This document shows, piece by piece, positions 21,042 through 28,318 of a stretch of 41,596 nucleotides of DNA. Position 1 is the first letter of the stretch, and each line of letters begins with the position of its first letter. Origin of the DNA: Eubacterium sp. AF22-9 (GTDB lineage: Bacteria; Bacillota; Clostridia; Lachnospirales; Lachnospiraceae); the NCBI GenBank assembly GCA_003458705.1, contig QRVH01000021.1, positions 1-41,596 of the forward strand, read 5' to 3'. The notes below the pieces were generated by a model. It saw only the letters and a program-made list of their open reading frames with translations. It searched no databases and was not told the DNA's origin. The position numbers and the translations under genes are program-made.

Positions 21042-21069
21042 AGAACATATGTTCGTTTTGTGTTATAAT
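21042..21069 (+). promoter_or_regulatory. LexA (DinR)-type SOS box overlapping a plus-strand promoter
   Basis: AGAACATATGTTCG (21042-21055) matches the Bacillus-type LexA consensus CGAACRNRYGTTYC at 13 of 14 positions when read on the minus strand. A perfect TATAAT (21064-21069) lies 17 bases after the GAAC-side -35 position, so LexA would cover the -35. The promoter points towards the small RNA and the Abi_2 gene, whose start is about 290 bases away. No gene lies between. DNA-damage control of the module is inferred. Confidence 0.65.
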
Positions 21070-21082
21070 ACTTATAGTTATT

Positions 21083-21140
21083 TCAGATATCATTATTTCA
21101 GCATATGATAACTATATTTTTCAAAATAATGATTATCTGA
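21083..21140 (+). other. Long imperfect hairpin in the leader after the SOS promoter
   Basis: A 16-base arm (21083-21098) pairs with a 17-base arm (21124-21140) with a single bulged base, around a 25-base loop. It starts a few bases after the predicted start site of the SOS promoter. No T-run follows, so it is not a plain terminator. It may structure the leader or serve as a protein-binding dyad. Confidence 0.5.
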
Positions 21141-21224
21141 ATAATCCGAATGACTAGAAGATACAAAATAAGAATATCACACGCAGAAACGCATAAACTA
21201 TTATTGCTGCTAACAAAATGCTGT

Positions 21225-21253
21225 TTGACATCAATGGATATCAATGGTATATT
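21225..21253 (+). promoter_or_regulatory. Promoter of small RNA copy 1
   Basis: A perfect TTGACA (21225-21230), a 17-base spacer and TATATT (21248-21253) place the start near 21260, at the first base of the conserved RNA. Confidence 0.75.
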
Positions 21254-21259
21254 ACATGT

Positions 21260-21327
21260 AGTGGTTGTGCTACGGAAACTTGCGATGCCCGTAGCCGGTG
21301 GAGTTCCATGCGTGGACTCCACTTTTT
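21260..21327 (+). ncRNA. Two-hairpin small RNA upstream of the Abi_2 gene (copy 1)
   Basis: Two hairpins are seen. GCTACGG (21269-21275) pairs with CCGTAGC (21289-21295) around a 13-base loop. GTGGAGT (21298-21304) pairs with ACTCCAC (21316-21322), with an inner CCA/TGG extension and a TGCG tetraloop. Five T follow, so the second hairpin is an intrinsic terminator. The transcript would be about 65-70 nt and end 27 bases before the Abi_2 ATG. A second copy at 22351-22416 differs at only two of 65 positions, and the A/G change at 21316 keeps pairing. Abi_2/AbiF genes are known to have structured RNAs upstream, recently described as RNA antitoxins. This RNA is probably the antitoxin or guide partner of the HEPN protein, and its terminator would limit read-through into the toxin. 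Confidence 0.75.
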
Positions 21328-21354
21328 ATGCCTGTTTCAGAAAGGAAATACTAT

Positions 21355-22293
21355 ATGGCAAAAAACTTTCTCACCTATGAGCAGCAACTACATATTCTTG
21401 AATATGACAAACAACTTGCTATTCCTAATCACGAATATGCCACTAAAAAACTGGAAGAACTCAGCTACTATTCTCTAATAGGCGGATACAAATCTCTTTT
21501 CAAACATGCTCCGTCAAATAAATATATTCATGGCGTTACTTTTGATGAATTGGTTTCTTTCTACTACTTTGATGAAGAGTTGCGCACTTTATTTCTGAAA
21601 TACATTCTTCATGTAGAACGCCATATAAAATCCATGTTTTCCTATCACTTCTGTGAAAAATATGGTGAACAGCAGTCCATGTATCTTGATATAAATAATT
21701 ATAATCACACCAGAAAGAACCATCGTGAACTGCTTCGCCTGACTCATTCATTACAAAAAGTTATTGCTACACCTAGCAAATATGCCTATATTGAGCATTC
21801 AGTCAATACATATCACAATGTACCATTATGGGTTGCAACAAATGCTTTAACATTTGGGCAGATTTCCAAAATGTATCAATATGCAACTACTGATATTAGA
21901 GCCAAAATCAGCAAAAACTTTCAGAATGTTTCAGAAAAACAATTGCATCAGTTTATCAACATTATAGGCAAATGCCGTAATGTATGTGCCCATGGGGAGC
22001 GTCTGTTTTCATTCAGAATAAACGAGACAATTCCTGATACCCTGCTACACCAAAAGCTTCAAATCAATCAAAACAATAATCACTATGTATACGGCAAGCA
22101 GGATTTATTCGCAGTTGTAATTGCCCTACGCTACCTGATAAATAATGATGAATTCAGACTCTTTAAAACTGCTCTTTCAAAACTTATAAAAACTGTAATT
22201 AAGCAGTGTCCTCATCTTACAGAGAAACAATTGCTTGATAATATGGGATTTCCTGCTAATTGGGATAAAATCAGCCGATACAGGAAAATATAA
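21355..22293 (+). CDS. Abi_2 family (AbiD/AbiF-like) HEPN protein, abortive-infection toxin candidate
   Basis: The protein has 312 residues from the ATG at 21355, chosen for the AAAGGA site upstream; the longer open frame runs into the small RNA. It begins MAKNFLTYEQQLHILEYDK and contains LEELSYYSLIGGYKSLF, typical of the Abi_2 N-terminal region. FDEELRTLFLKYILHVERHIKS follows, a core Abi_2 helix pair. A HEPN RNase motif R-X4-H lies at about 208-213 (CRNVCAHGERLF). Family members stop phage growth, and HEPN active sites of this form cut RNA. The direct RNA repeats on both sides, each with promoter and terminator, suggest an RNA-controlled toxin. Codon use is more AT-rich than the neighbouring core genes, which fits transfer. 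Whether the RNA binds the protein is inferred, not seen. Confidence 0.85.
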   Translation: MAKNFLTYEQQLHILEYDKQLAIPNHEYATKKLEELSYYSLIGGYKSLFKHAPSNKYIHGVTFDELVSFYYFDEELRTLFLKYILHVERHIKSMFSYHFCEKYGEQQSMYLDINNYNHTRKNHRELLRLTHSLQKVIATPSKYAYIEHSVNTYHNVPLWVATNALTFGQISKMYQYATTDIRAKISKNFQNVSEKQLHQFINIIGKCRNVCAHGERLFSFRINETIPDTLLHQKLQINQNNNHYVYGKQDLFAVVIALRYLINNDEFRLFKTALSKLIKTVIKQCPHLTEKQLLDNMGFPANWDKISRYRKI

Positions 22294-22315
22294 TTCAATA
22301 TCTAACATGAGTTTA

Positions 22316-22344
22316 TTGACATACACATCTTGTAATGTTAATGT
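22316..22344 (+). promoter_or_regulatory. Promoter of small RNA copy 2
   Basis: TTGACA (22316-22321) is followed after 17 bases by a weaker TAATGT (22339-22344), just before the second RNA copy. The -35 matches that of copy 1, but the rest of the promoter differs, so the duplication does not include the promoter spacer. Confidence 0.55.
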
Positions 22345-22350
22345 ACATAT

Positions 22351-22416
22351 GGTTGCGCTACGGAAACTTGCGATGCCCGTAGCCGGTGGAGTTCCATGCG
22401 TGGGCTCCACTTTTTT
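22351..22416 (+). ncRNA. Two-hairpin small RNA downstream of the Abi_2 gene (copy 2)
   Basis: This is the same RNA as at 21260-21327, with two changes. Stem 1 is 22357-22363 with 22377-22383; stem 2 is 22386-22392 with 22404-22410, followed by six T. The change at 22404 turns an A-T pair into a G-T pair, so the fold is kept. No toxin gene follows: the next sequence is the truncated, start-less hsdS. It may be an extra antitoxin copy or the remnant of a second Abi_2 unit. Confidence 0.7.
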
Positions 22417-22455
22417 ATTTTCCACGAAGGTACCTTAAACTTACTACTTGTATCA

Positions 22456-22544
22456 ATAATTTGCATTATGAGAAGTTCCAGAATGGAACTGTGAAATGTA
22501 TTGAAGATGAGATACCGTTTGAAGTGCCGGAGGGGTGGGCGTGG
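22456..22544 (+). repeat. 89-bp inverted repeat, silent-hsdS copy
   Basis: This segment matches 26604-26692 in inverted orientation at 88 of 89 positions; the one difference is near 22482. It encodes NLHYEKFQ to PEGWAW, just before the first recognition domain of HsdS. Recombination here would swap the whole recognition part of HsdS under the active start. Confidence 0.9.
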
Positions 22545-23830
22545 TGTAGACTGTTACCATTGACAATAAAAATAGGTGCAGGTAGCACTCCAACTGGTGG
22601 TGCTGCTGTTTACAGTACATCGGGAATCAAATTTATACGTTCGCAAAATGTATATGATGACGGACTTGTATTGACTGATGTTGCGTATATTTCAGAAGAA
22701 ATAAATCAAAAAAAATCAGGAAGCATTGTTAAGCCTAAAGATATTCTTTTAAATATCACAGGTGGTTCTATCGGAAGATGTGCATTAGTTCCAGATGACT
22801 TTGATATTGCAAATGTAAATCAGCATGTAATTATTATTAGATTGGTAAATCCTGAATTACGAAAATATCTCCACGATGTTATTACCTCGCTGTATATTCA
22901 AGAGCAAATACTATCAAGGCAGGTTGGTTCAGGAAGAGGTGGGTTAAGTGCAGAAACATTATCCACTTTTCTTATACCTTTACCCCCTATGAATGAGCAA
23001 GTTTCTATCATAAAGAAACTACAAGACTGTATTTCATATACTTTAACAATAGCAGATGCACAAAGAAGTGTTTCGGATTTGGTATCGGCAACTAAATCAA
23101 AAATCCTCGACCTTGCTATCCGTGGTAAACTTGTTCCGCCAGACCCGAATGATGAGCCGGCATCTGTACTTTTAGAACGTATTCGTGCAGAGAAGGAGGA
23201 ACTGATAAAGCAGGGCAAAATCAAGCGTGATAAGAAGGAATCTATTATCTTTCGAGGTGATGATAACTCTTATTATGAGAAGGTGGGCAATAACGTAAAT
23301 TGCATTGATGAAAAAATCCCATTTGAATTACCAGAAGGTTGGGCTTTTATTCGTCTAAATACTGCATGGGAACTCATATCTGGAAGAGATTTGTCTCCAT
23401 CAGAATATAACGATAAAATGATGGAATTCCATATATTACAGGTGCAAGCAATTTTAGAAATGGGCATATTAGCTTAGTTCGTTGGACTACCGTTCCGCAA
23501 GTTATTACTCGGAGAGGAGACTTACTTCTGACTTGCAAAGGAACTATCGGCGAAATCGCACATAATAACTTTGGGGAAGCTCACATTGCGCGTCAAATTA
23601 TGGCTATTCGCAATATCTATAGCCTTAATATTGATTTTCTGGCATTATGCATTGAATATTCAATGACGAAAATCAAACAAGCTGCCAAGGGACTTATTCC
23701 GGGAATATCTCGTGAAGATATTCTTAACTTGATTATACCTATTCCACCAATCAAAGAGCAAGAAAATATTTGCAACAAGCTCAAAGTAACTTTTTCAGCA
23801 ATAGAGCATATTGAAAAGAGCCTCAATTGA
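22456..23830 (+). pseudogene. hsdS: Silent, start-less hsdS cassette with a frameshift
   Basis: This is a type I specificity gene without its first 70 or so residues. It lacks the MDTKALRQKILDLAIRG start of the active copy and begins at the shared inverted repeat. It has no ribosome site. The first recognition domain runs from about 22545 to 23010. A central conserved part, KILDLAIRGKLVPPDPNDEP, follows, then the second recognition domain. At 23421 one A is missing: AAAATGATGG should read AAAATGAATGG to continue as KMNGIPYITGASNFRNGHIS. The frame resumes to 23830 and ends EKSLN. It would become expressible after inversion onto the active hsdS start at 26885. The frameshift may be consensus error, or a true lesion that makes one phase inactive. 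Confidence 0.85.
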
Positions 23831-23840
23831 GGCACTTTTC
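23813..23840. terminator. 28-bp palindrome coding the ends of two convergent hsdS genes
   Basis: GCCTCAATTGAGGC is a perfect 14-bp palindrome. It is flanked by GAAAAG and CTTTTC, with one unpaired A on each side. It encodes EKSLN-stop on the plus strand and EKCLN-stop on the minus strand. The stops overlap by 8 bases. It can act as a bidirectional terminator. Confidence 0.7.
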
Positions 23841-24440
23841 GATTATAGCCAGGTGGCTAAATGCAACATTTATAGATTTATCAATGCGTTTCTGTTCAGA
23901 TAACGGAGGAACTGCGATGAGCATTTCTTTTAATGTAAGTGGCTTTAATTCCTTTTGGTTGGTTGATCCTTCGCCTTTCTTTTCAAGTTCGGTTTGATGT
24001 GCCTTCATAAAAGCATATAGGTAATGTGAGCTAATGCAACTAAAGCTACGAATTACCGTAACATGGGAATCAGGAACAATTAAGAGACCTGTAGTATTAT
24101 CGGTATTTCTATAAATTCCGACTCGTCCAAGAGTACCTGTTCCGGTTGAGTTAATTACTATATCTCCATCTTGCATATGTTCATCAGTCGGATAACGTTT
24201 TATTGTGGTCTCGTCAAGATATTGAGCCAAACTAATATCTATGCCATTGTATTTGGTGTTGCATTTCTGAGCAAATACAATAACATTGCTGATTTCTGCA
24301 TATTTTGGAGATTTTCCTCGACGAATTTCTTTAACACAGCAATTTTCTAAACGCATCCATGTCCAAGTATCTGGAATATTATATGGTATTTCTTCATCAA
24401 TGCAAGACACCTCACCATCAAACTTCTCATAATAAGAGGA
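23823..24440 (-). pseudogene. hsdS: Orphan hsdS half: second recognition domain only
   Basis: The frame is open from about 24454 and carries SSYYEKFDGEVSCIDEEIPY, a recognition domain, and the C-terminal conserved segment LIAVPPLSEQKRID. The beginning is homologous to the middle of the other two hsdS genes (SYYEKV...CIDEKIPFELPEGW). There is no start site or first domain. It is on the same strand as the active hsdS, separated from it by the recombinase. It shares a 16-bp inverted identity with the silent copy (24423-24438 with 23267-23282). It is probably a reserve for second-domain exchange. Confidence 0.8.
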
Positions 24441-24454
24441 GTGTAAACATCTTC

Positions 24455-24495
24455 GATATAATATTAAAGCGAATTTCTCGCTAAAATATTATATC
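24455..24495. promoter_or_regulatory. Near-perfect 18-bp dyad in front of the recombinase
   Basis: Arms 24455-24472 and 24478-24495 pair at 16 of 18 positions around five bases. Each arm starts GATATAATATT, so a TATAAT element faces both ways. The right arm ends directly at the GGAGG of the recombinase gene. It could be an autoregulatory operator, a two-way promoter or a recombinase-binding site. Confidence 0.5.
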
Positions 24496-24509
24496 GGAGG
24501 TGTCTTTTT

Positions 24510-25319
24510 ATGGAGACAAAAATAACATTTGAAGAATACTTGAGAAAGGAAAATTTATCAGAAAATACGATAACATCGTATCTATGGACAGTGAGTTATT
24601 TCAATGCGAATTACGATGTTGTTAGCAAAGAAAATCTGCTTGCCTACAAAGGGTATTTGATGGAATTCTTTAAGCCTAAAACGGTAAATCTACGTATACA
24701 GGCAATAAACAAGTTTTTGGAATATTTAGAAGAACAGCACTTACAGCTAAAAGCTGTAAAAGTGCAGCAAAAAAACTTCTTAGAAAATGTTATCAGCAAT
24801 GCAGATTACAATTTTCTTAAGAAGCAGCTCAAAAAGGATAGTAATATGGAATGGTATTTTGTAGTTTGGTATTTAGCAGCTACAGGGGCAAGAGTAAGCG
24901 AGCTGATTCAAATTAAGATTGAGCATATAGAAATTGGATATTTTGACCTATACACAAAAGGTGGTAAACTACGACGATTATATATACCACAAAAGTTAAA
25001 AATAGAAACTCTTGAATGGCTGGAGGAATCGCACCGTTCCTCTGGCTATTTGTTTCTTAACAGATATGGAGATAGAATTACCACAAGAGGAATTTCTCAG
25101 CAACTTAAAAACTATGCCGAGAAATATGGACTTGACAAAAAGGTGGTTTACCCACATTCATTCCGCCACAGATATGCAAAGAATTTTCTCGAGAAGTACA
25201 ATGATATTGCTTTGCTTGCCGATCTTATGGGACACGAAAGTATTGAAACTACACGCATATATCTTCGTAGAACTGCCAGCGAACAGCAGGAACTTGTAGA
25301 TAAAATTGTAACTTGGTAA
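24510..25319 (+). CDS. Tyrosine recombinase of the hsdS-shuffling locus
   Basis: The protein has 269 residues and an XerC/D-like layout: an N-terminal SAM-like DNA-binding domain (FEEYLRKENLSENTITSYLW) and a C-terminal catalytic domain. Catalytic residues are visible: Arg in ATGARVSELIQI, Lys in the TKGGKLRRLYIP beta-hairpin, HSFRH (His-x-x-Arg), His in LMGHESIETTRIY and the nucleophile Tyr in TRIYLRR. GGAGG precedes the ATG by 9 bases. It lies between the active hsdS and the orphan half, on the opposite strand. Recombinases in this position invert hsdS segments in other Firmicutes. Its likely job is switching DNA-recognition specificity here. Confidence 0.93.
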   Translation: METKITFEEYLRKENLSENTITSYLWTVSYFNANYDVVSKENLLAYKGYLMEFFKPKTVNLRIQAINKFLEYLEEQHLQLKAVKVQQKNFLENVISNADYNFLKKQLKKDSNMEWYFVVWYLAATGARVSELIQIKIEHIEIGYFDLYTKGGKLRRLYIPQKLKIETLEWLEESHRSSGYLFLNRYGDRITTRGISQQLKNYAEKYGLDKKVVYPHSFRHRYAKNFLEKYNDIALLADLMGHESIETTRIYLRRTASEQQELVDKIVTW

Positions 25320-25323
25320 AAAT

Positions 25324-25351
25324 TAAGCCGTCCTCGGATGAGGGCGGCTTA
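25324..25351. terminator. Terminator between recombinase and hsdS
   Basis: TAAGCCG and CGGCTTA flank a CCTC/GAGG stem around GGAT. On the minus strand the stem is followed by TTAATTTTTA, so it best terminates the hsdR-hsdM-hsdS transcript. It may also block read-through from the recombinase. Confidence 0.8.
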
Positions 25352-25355
25352 GATG

Positions 25356-26885
25356 TTATTCTATATTTTGAACTATGGAATCAAGCAAAGAATAATATTG
25401 ATAAATCCTTTCGGCTATTTTATTTTGTTCATTTATAGGTGGAATAGGAATAAGTGTGGTTCTTATATGTTCAAGGTGAAGATTAGGCACACCAATTCCC
25501 TTTAGAGAACTTTTAAAATAGTCTTGGATGGTATCACTTGCTATAATTTTCAGCAAGTACTGTGAGGAAATATTGTTATTTACTACTCTTAACAAAGCTA
25601 ATGTTACATAAATATCAAACTCACATTCTCTATCAACTATTGCCGCAACTCCTGTAGTTCCATTTTTGGCAAGCAAAATATCATTCATTTTAGGTGATAC
25701 TCTTGAATATAACTCATCATGTAAAGATTTTGGGATATACATGATATCATTCCAATTGATTTTTCCTGTAGTTATATTCTTTGCTGATAAGAAGATGTAT
25801 CCGCTATCTGAATAGGTGGGCGTTTTATGTGTTCCGTCAGTTATAGGATAACAGATTGTTTGTAATCTACTCCACTCCCAATTTTGAGGCAATTCAAACG
25901 GAATTTCATCATCAATATTGCTTATTATATCTCCAACTCTTTCATAATAAGAGTTATCATCACCTTTGAAGATGACAGATTCCTTCTTATCACGCTTGAT
26001 TTTTCCTTGCTTGATAAGTTCTTCTTTTTCGGCTCGCATGCGTTCAAGAAGAACAGAAGCCGGCTCATCATTCGGGTCTTGAGGTACAAGCTTACCACGG
26101 ATGGCAAGGTCGAGGATTTTGGATTTAGTATTTGCAATTAGAGATAGCGTTTCTTTTTGGGAATTTTCAATTGCATCTAATAATGGGGCGATTTTCTTTA
26201 TCTGTCTTAGAATTCTATTTTGTTCTTTCTTTGGTGGAATTGGAACTATTAATGGTAATATCCCTTTTCCAGATACAACCGGCTGTGCTGTTGATACAGA
26301 AGTTGTTCCTAAATTCAAATATGTTAAAGTTGATACAAGAAAATCAATATCAAATATATTGGGTTCTTTAATTGTCGCTATTAATGCATTATCAGTTACC
26401 CAAGCTTTTGATATTGTTTTATATACACTACCACAATAATAGCCTACACGCCCAATAACAATAGTTTTTGGCTCAACATTGTAATACGAGTACATTCCGT
26501 TTATACCATTGCCACCATAGACCGGAAAATCTCCTTCATCTGTCAATTGGCGAACCTTTATTGTTTTACCGGAACTTAGTGATATTATATACTGCAGTCT
26601 TGCCCACGCCCACCCCTCCGGCACTTCAAACGGTATCTCATCTTCAATACATTTCACAGTTCCATCCTGGAACTTCTCATAATGCAAATTATCCTCACCT
26701 TTAAAGATAATCGTATCATTCTTAATATCCTTTTTCTTGAGCTTACCTTCCTTGAGCATCTGCTGCTTCTGCTCTCTGATGCGTTCCAACAATACCTCCG
26801 CCGGTTCATCATTCGGATCCTGTGGAACAAGTTTGCCACGGATAGCAAGATCAAGTATTTTTTGTCTTAATGCTTTTGTATCCAT
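25356..26885 (-). CDS. hsdS: Type I restriction-modification specificity subunit, active copy
   Basis: HsdS sets the DNA target of the HsdM and HsdR complex. The protein has 509 residues, longer than the usual 400 or so. It starts MDTKALRQKILDLAIRGKLV. The first recognition domain is at about 95-225 and ends IVPIPPKKEQNRIL. The central repeat KSKILDLAIRGKLVPQDPND restarts the pattern at about 255. The second domain is at about 325-480 and ends LIPIPPINEQNKIA. The conserved block KILDLAIRGKLVPQDPNDEPA appears in both halves, as expected for this two-fold protein. The ATG overlaps the hsdM stop. The coding segment 26604-26692 is the inverted repeat shared with the silent copy. Confidence 0.95.
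   Translation of the reverse strand: MDTKALRQKILDLAIRGKLVPQDPNDEPAEVLLERIREQKQQMLKEGKLKKKDIKNDTIIFKGEDNLHYEKFQDGTVKCIEDEIPFEVPEGWAWARLQYIISLSSGKTIKVRQLTDEGDFPVYGGNGINGMYSYYNVEPKTIVIGRVGYYCGSVYKTISKAWVTDNALIATIKEPNIFDIDFLVSTLTYLNLGTTSVSTAQPVVSGKGILPLIVPIPPKKEQNRILRQIKKIAPLLDAIENSQKETLSLIANTKSKILDLAIRGKLVPQDPNDEPASVLLERMRAEKEELIKQGKIKRDKKESVIFKGDDNSYYERVGDIISNIDDEIPFELPQNWEWSRLQTICYPITDGTHKTPTYSDSGYIFLSAKNITTGKINWNDIMYIPKSLHDELYSRVSPKMNDILLAKNGTTGVAAIVDRECEFDIYVTLALLRVVNNNISSQYLLKIIASDTIQDYFKSSLKGIGVPNLHLEHIRTTLIPIPPINEQNKIAERIYQYYSLLDSIVQNIE
26604..26692 (-). repeat. 89-bp inverted repeat, active-hsdS copy
   Basis: This is the partner of 22456-22544 (88 of 89 identical, opposite strand). Inversion between them would flip about 4.2 kb that includes the recombinase, and would join residues 1-98 of the active gene to the silent recognition domains. 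Confidence 0.9.
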
Positions 26886-28318
26886 TACTCCTCCACTTCC
26901 CCAATCAATTGTTCTAATTCTGAAACTGCTTTAGCAATATTCTCAGACTTTTCTTTAATCTGATCAAGTAATTCCGCGAGAGTATAATTATCTGTATCAG
27001 ATTCTGTCTTCATCCATGTAATATCTAGGCTAGTCTTATCTCTTGCAAGGATATCCTGAATTGAGAACTTACGCCATCTTCCATTTGGATTTTCTTCACT
27101 ATATGTTTCTTTTCGCTTGCCTAAGTCTCCATCTGCATAGCATGCTATAAAGTCATCAAAGTGCTCTGGCTTTAAAGGATTAGTTTTTCCAAATGATGGC
27201 ATATCATTTCTAAGATCATAAATCCAGACTTCTTTTGTATTTCCCTTATCTGTTTTTCCACGAGTAAAGAAAAGTACATTTGTCTTAACACCCTGTGCAT
27301 AGAATATTCCTGTAGGAAGACGCAAAATTGTGTGTAGATTACATTTATCTAATAAATCCAATCTAATTTTCTCGCCATCACCATCAGCAAATAACACATT
27401 ATCAGGCAATACAACAGCAGCTCTTGCTTTTCCGTTGTTTTTTAAACTTCGATAAATATGCTGTAAAAAGTTTAACTGTTTGTTACTTGTAGGATATGTA
27501 AAATCATCACGTGTAGCACGTTCTCCGCCTTTCTTAGTTCCAAAAGGTGGATTTGTCAAAACCAGATCGTAATCATGCATTGATTTTCCAATATTTGAAA
27601 GTGTATCACCTAATGTAATAGGAGCTTCAATATCATGGAGCATAGCATTCATCAATGCCAACCGATGTGTATCATGTACAAGCTCACAACCTGTAAATGC
27701 TTCCTCCCTCTCAAATCTTGCCAAATCTGCATCTTCAATGTCAAAAAAATTATCTGTATGTTCTGATACATACTGATGAGCAGCAATCATAAAACCAAAT
27801 GTTCCACATGCAGGGTCGTTACATCTCTCTCCTACTTGCGGTTTCATAAGTTCTGTCATAACATCAATCAAAACTCGTGGAGTAAAATACTGACCTGCAC
27901 CTGATTTCTTTTCATTAGCGTTCTTCTCAAGTAAACCTTCATACAGATTTCCAAGTCCTTCTTCTCTTGCAGAATACCAATCAAGACTATCTATCGTGGC
28001 TATAATTTTTTCAAGATTCTTAGGCTCGTCAATATTTGTTGCTGCACCCTGATATATTTCACGAATTCTACCTGTACCATTATCTCCAAGTTCTGATAAC
28101 AGCTCCTTGTAAAACTTTTTCAGTTCTACTCCACTTTTAGCCTTCAATTCATCCCAACGGTATTTCTCTGGAATCTGTTCTTCTGTTCCAGTTTCCTTAG
28201 CCATTTTCAAAAACAAAATATATGTTAACTCTGTAACATACTGATGATATGTGATACCATCATCTCTTAGTACATTACATAAATTCCATAATTTGGATAC
28301 AATTTCTTGTGTTGTCAT
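26885..28318 (-). CDS. hsdM: Type I restriction-modification DNA methyltransferase subunit
   Basis: HsdM methylates adenine within the target set by HsdS, using S-adenosylmethionine. The protein has 477 residues. The N-terminal helical domain starts TTQEIVSKLWNLCNVLRDDG. The catalytic domain has QYFTPRVLIDVMTELM, the AdoMet motif NDPACGTFGFMIAAH and the N6-adenine motif LTNPPFG. The C-terminal tail is a coiled helix (IKEKSENIAKAVSELEQLIG) that binds HsdS. It overlaps hsdR by 4 bases and hsdS by 1, so the three genes are tightly coupled. Confidence 0.96.
   Translation of the reverse strand: MTTQEIVSKLWNLCNVLRDDGITYHQYVTELTYILFLKMAKETGTEEQIPEKYRWDELKAKSGVELKKFYKELLSELGDNGTGRIREIYQGAATNIDEPKNLEKIIATIDSLDWYSAREEGLGNLYEGLLEKNANEKKSGAGQYFTPRVLIDVMTELMKPQVGERCNDPACGTFGFMIAAHQYVSEHTDNFFDIEDADLARFEREEAFTGCELVHDTHRLALMNAMLHDIEAPITLGDTLSNIGKSMHDYDLVLTNPPFGTKKGGERATRDDFTYPTSNKQLNFLQHIYRSLKNNGKARAAVVLPDNVLFADGDGEKIRLDLLDKCNLHTILRLPTGIFYAQGVKTNVLFFTRGKTDKGNTKEVWIYDLRNDMPSFGKTNPLKPEHFDDFIACYADGDLGKRKETYSEENPNGRWRKFSIQDILARDKTSLDITWMKTESDTDNYTLAELLDQIKEKSENIAKAVSELEQLIGEVEE

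Noticed and set aside
21098-21322. Minus-strand small protein over the first RNA
   Set aside because: It is antisense to the structured RNA and its promoter, and a similar antisense frame over copy 2 arises from the shared repeat, not from coding.
22386-22455. A longer start for the silent hsdS (open frame from GTG at 22386)
   Set aside because: The added residues are coded by the small RNA and its terminator; there is no ribosome site and no similarity to the true HsdS start.
24510-25319. Phage or integrative-element integrase
   Set aside because: No phage, transfer or attachment-site features flank it; its position between hsdS copies with inverted repeats fits a specificity-switching recombinase.
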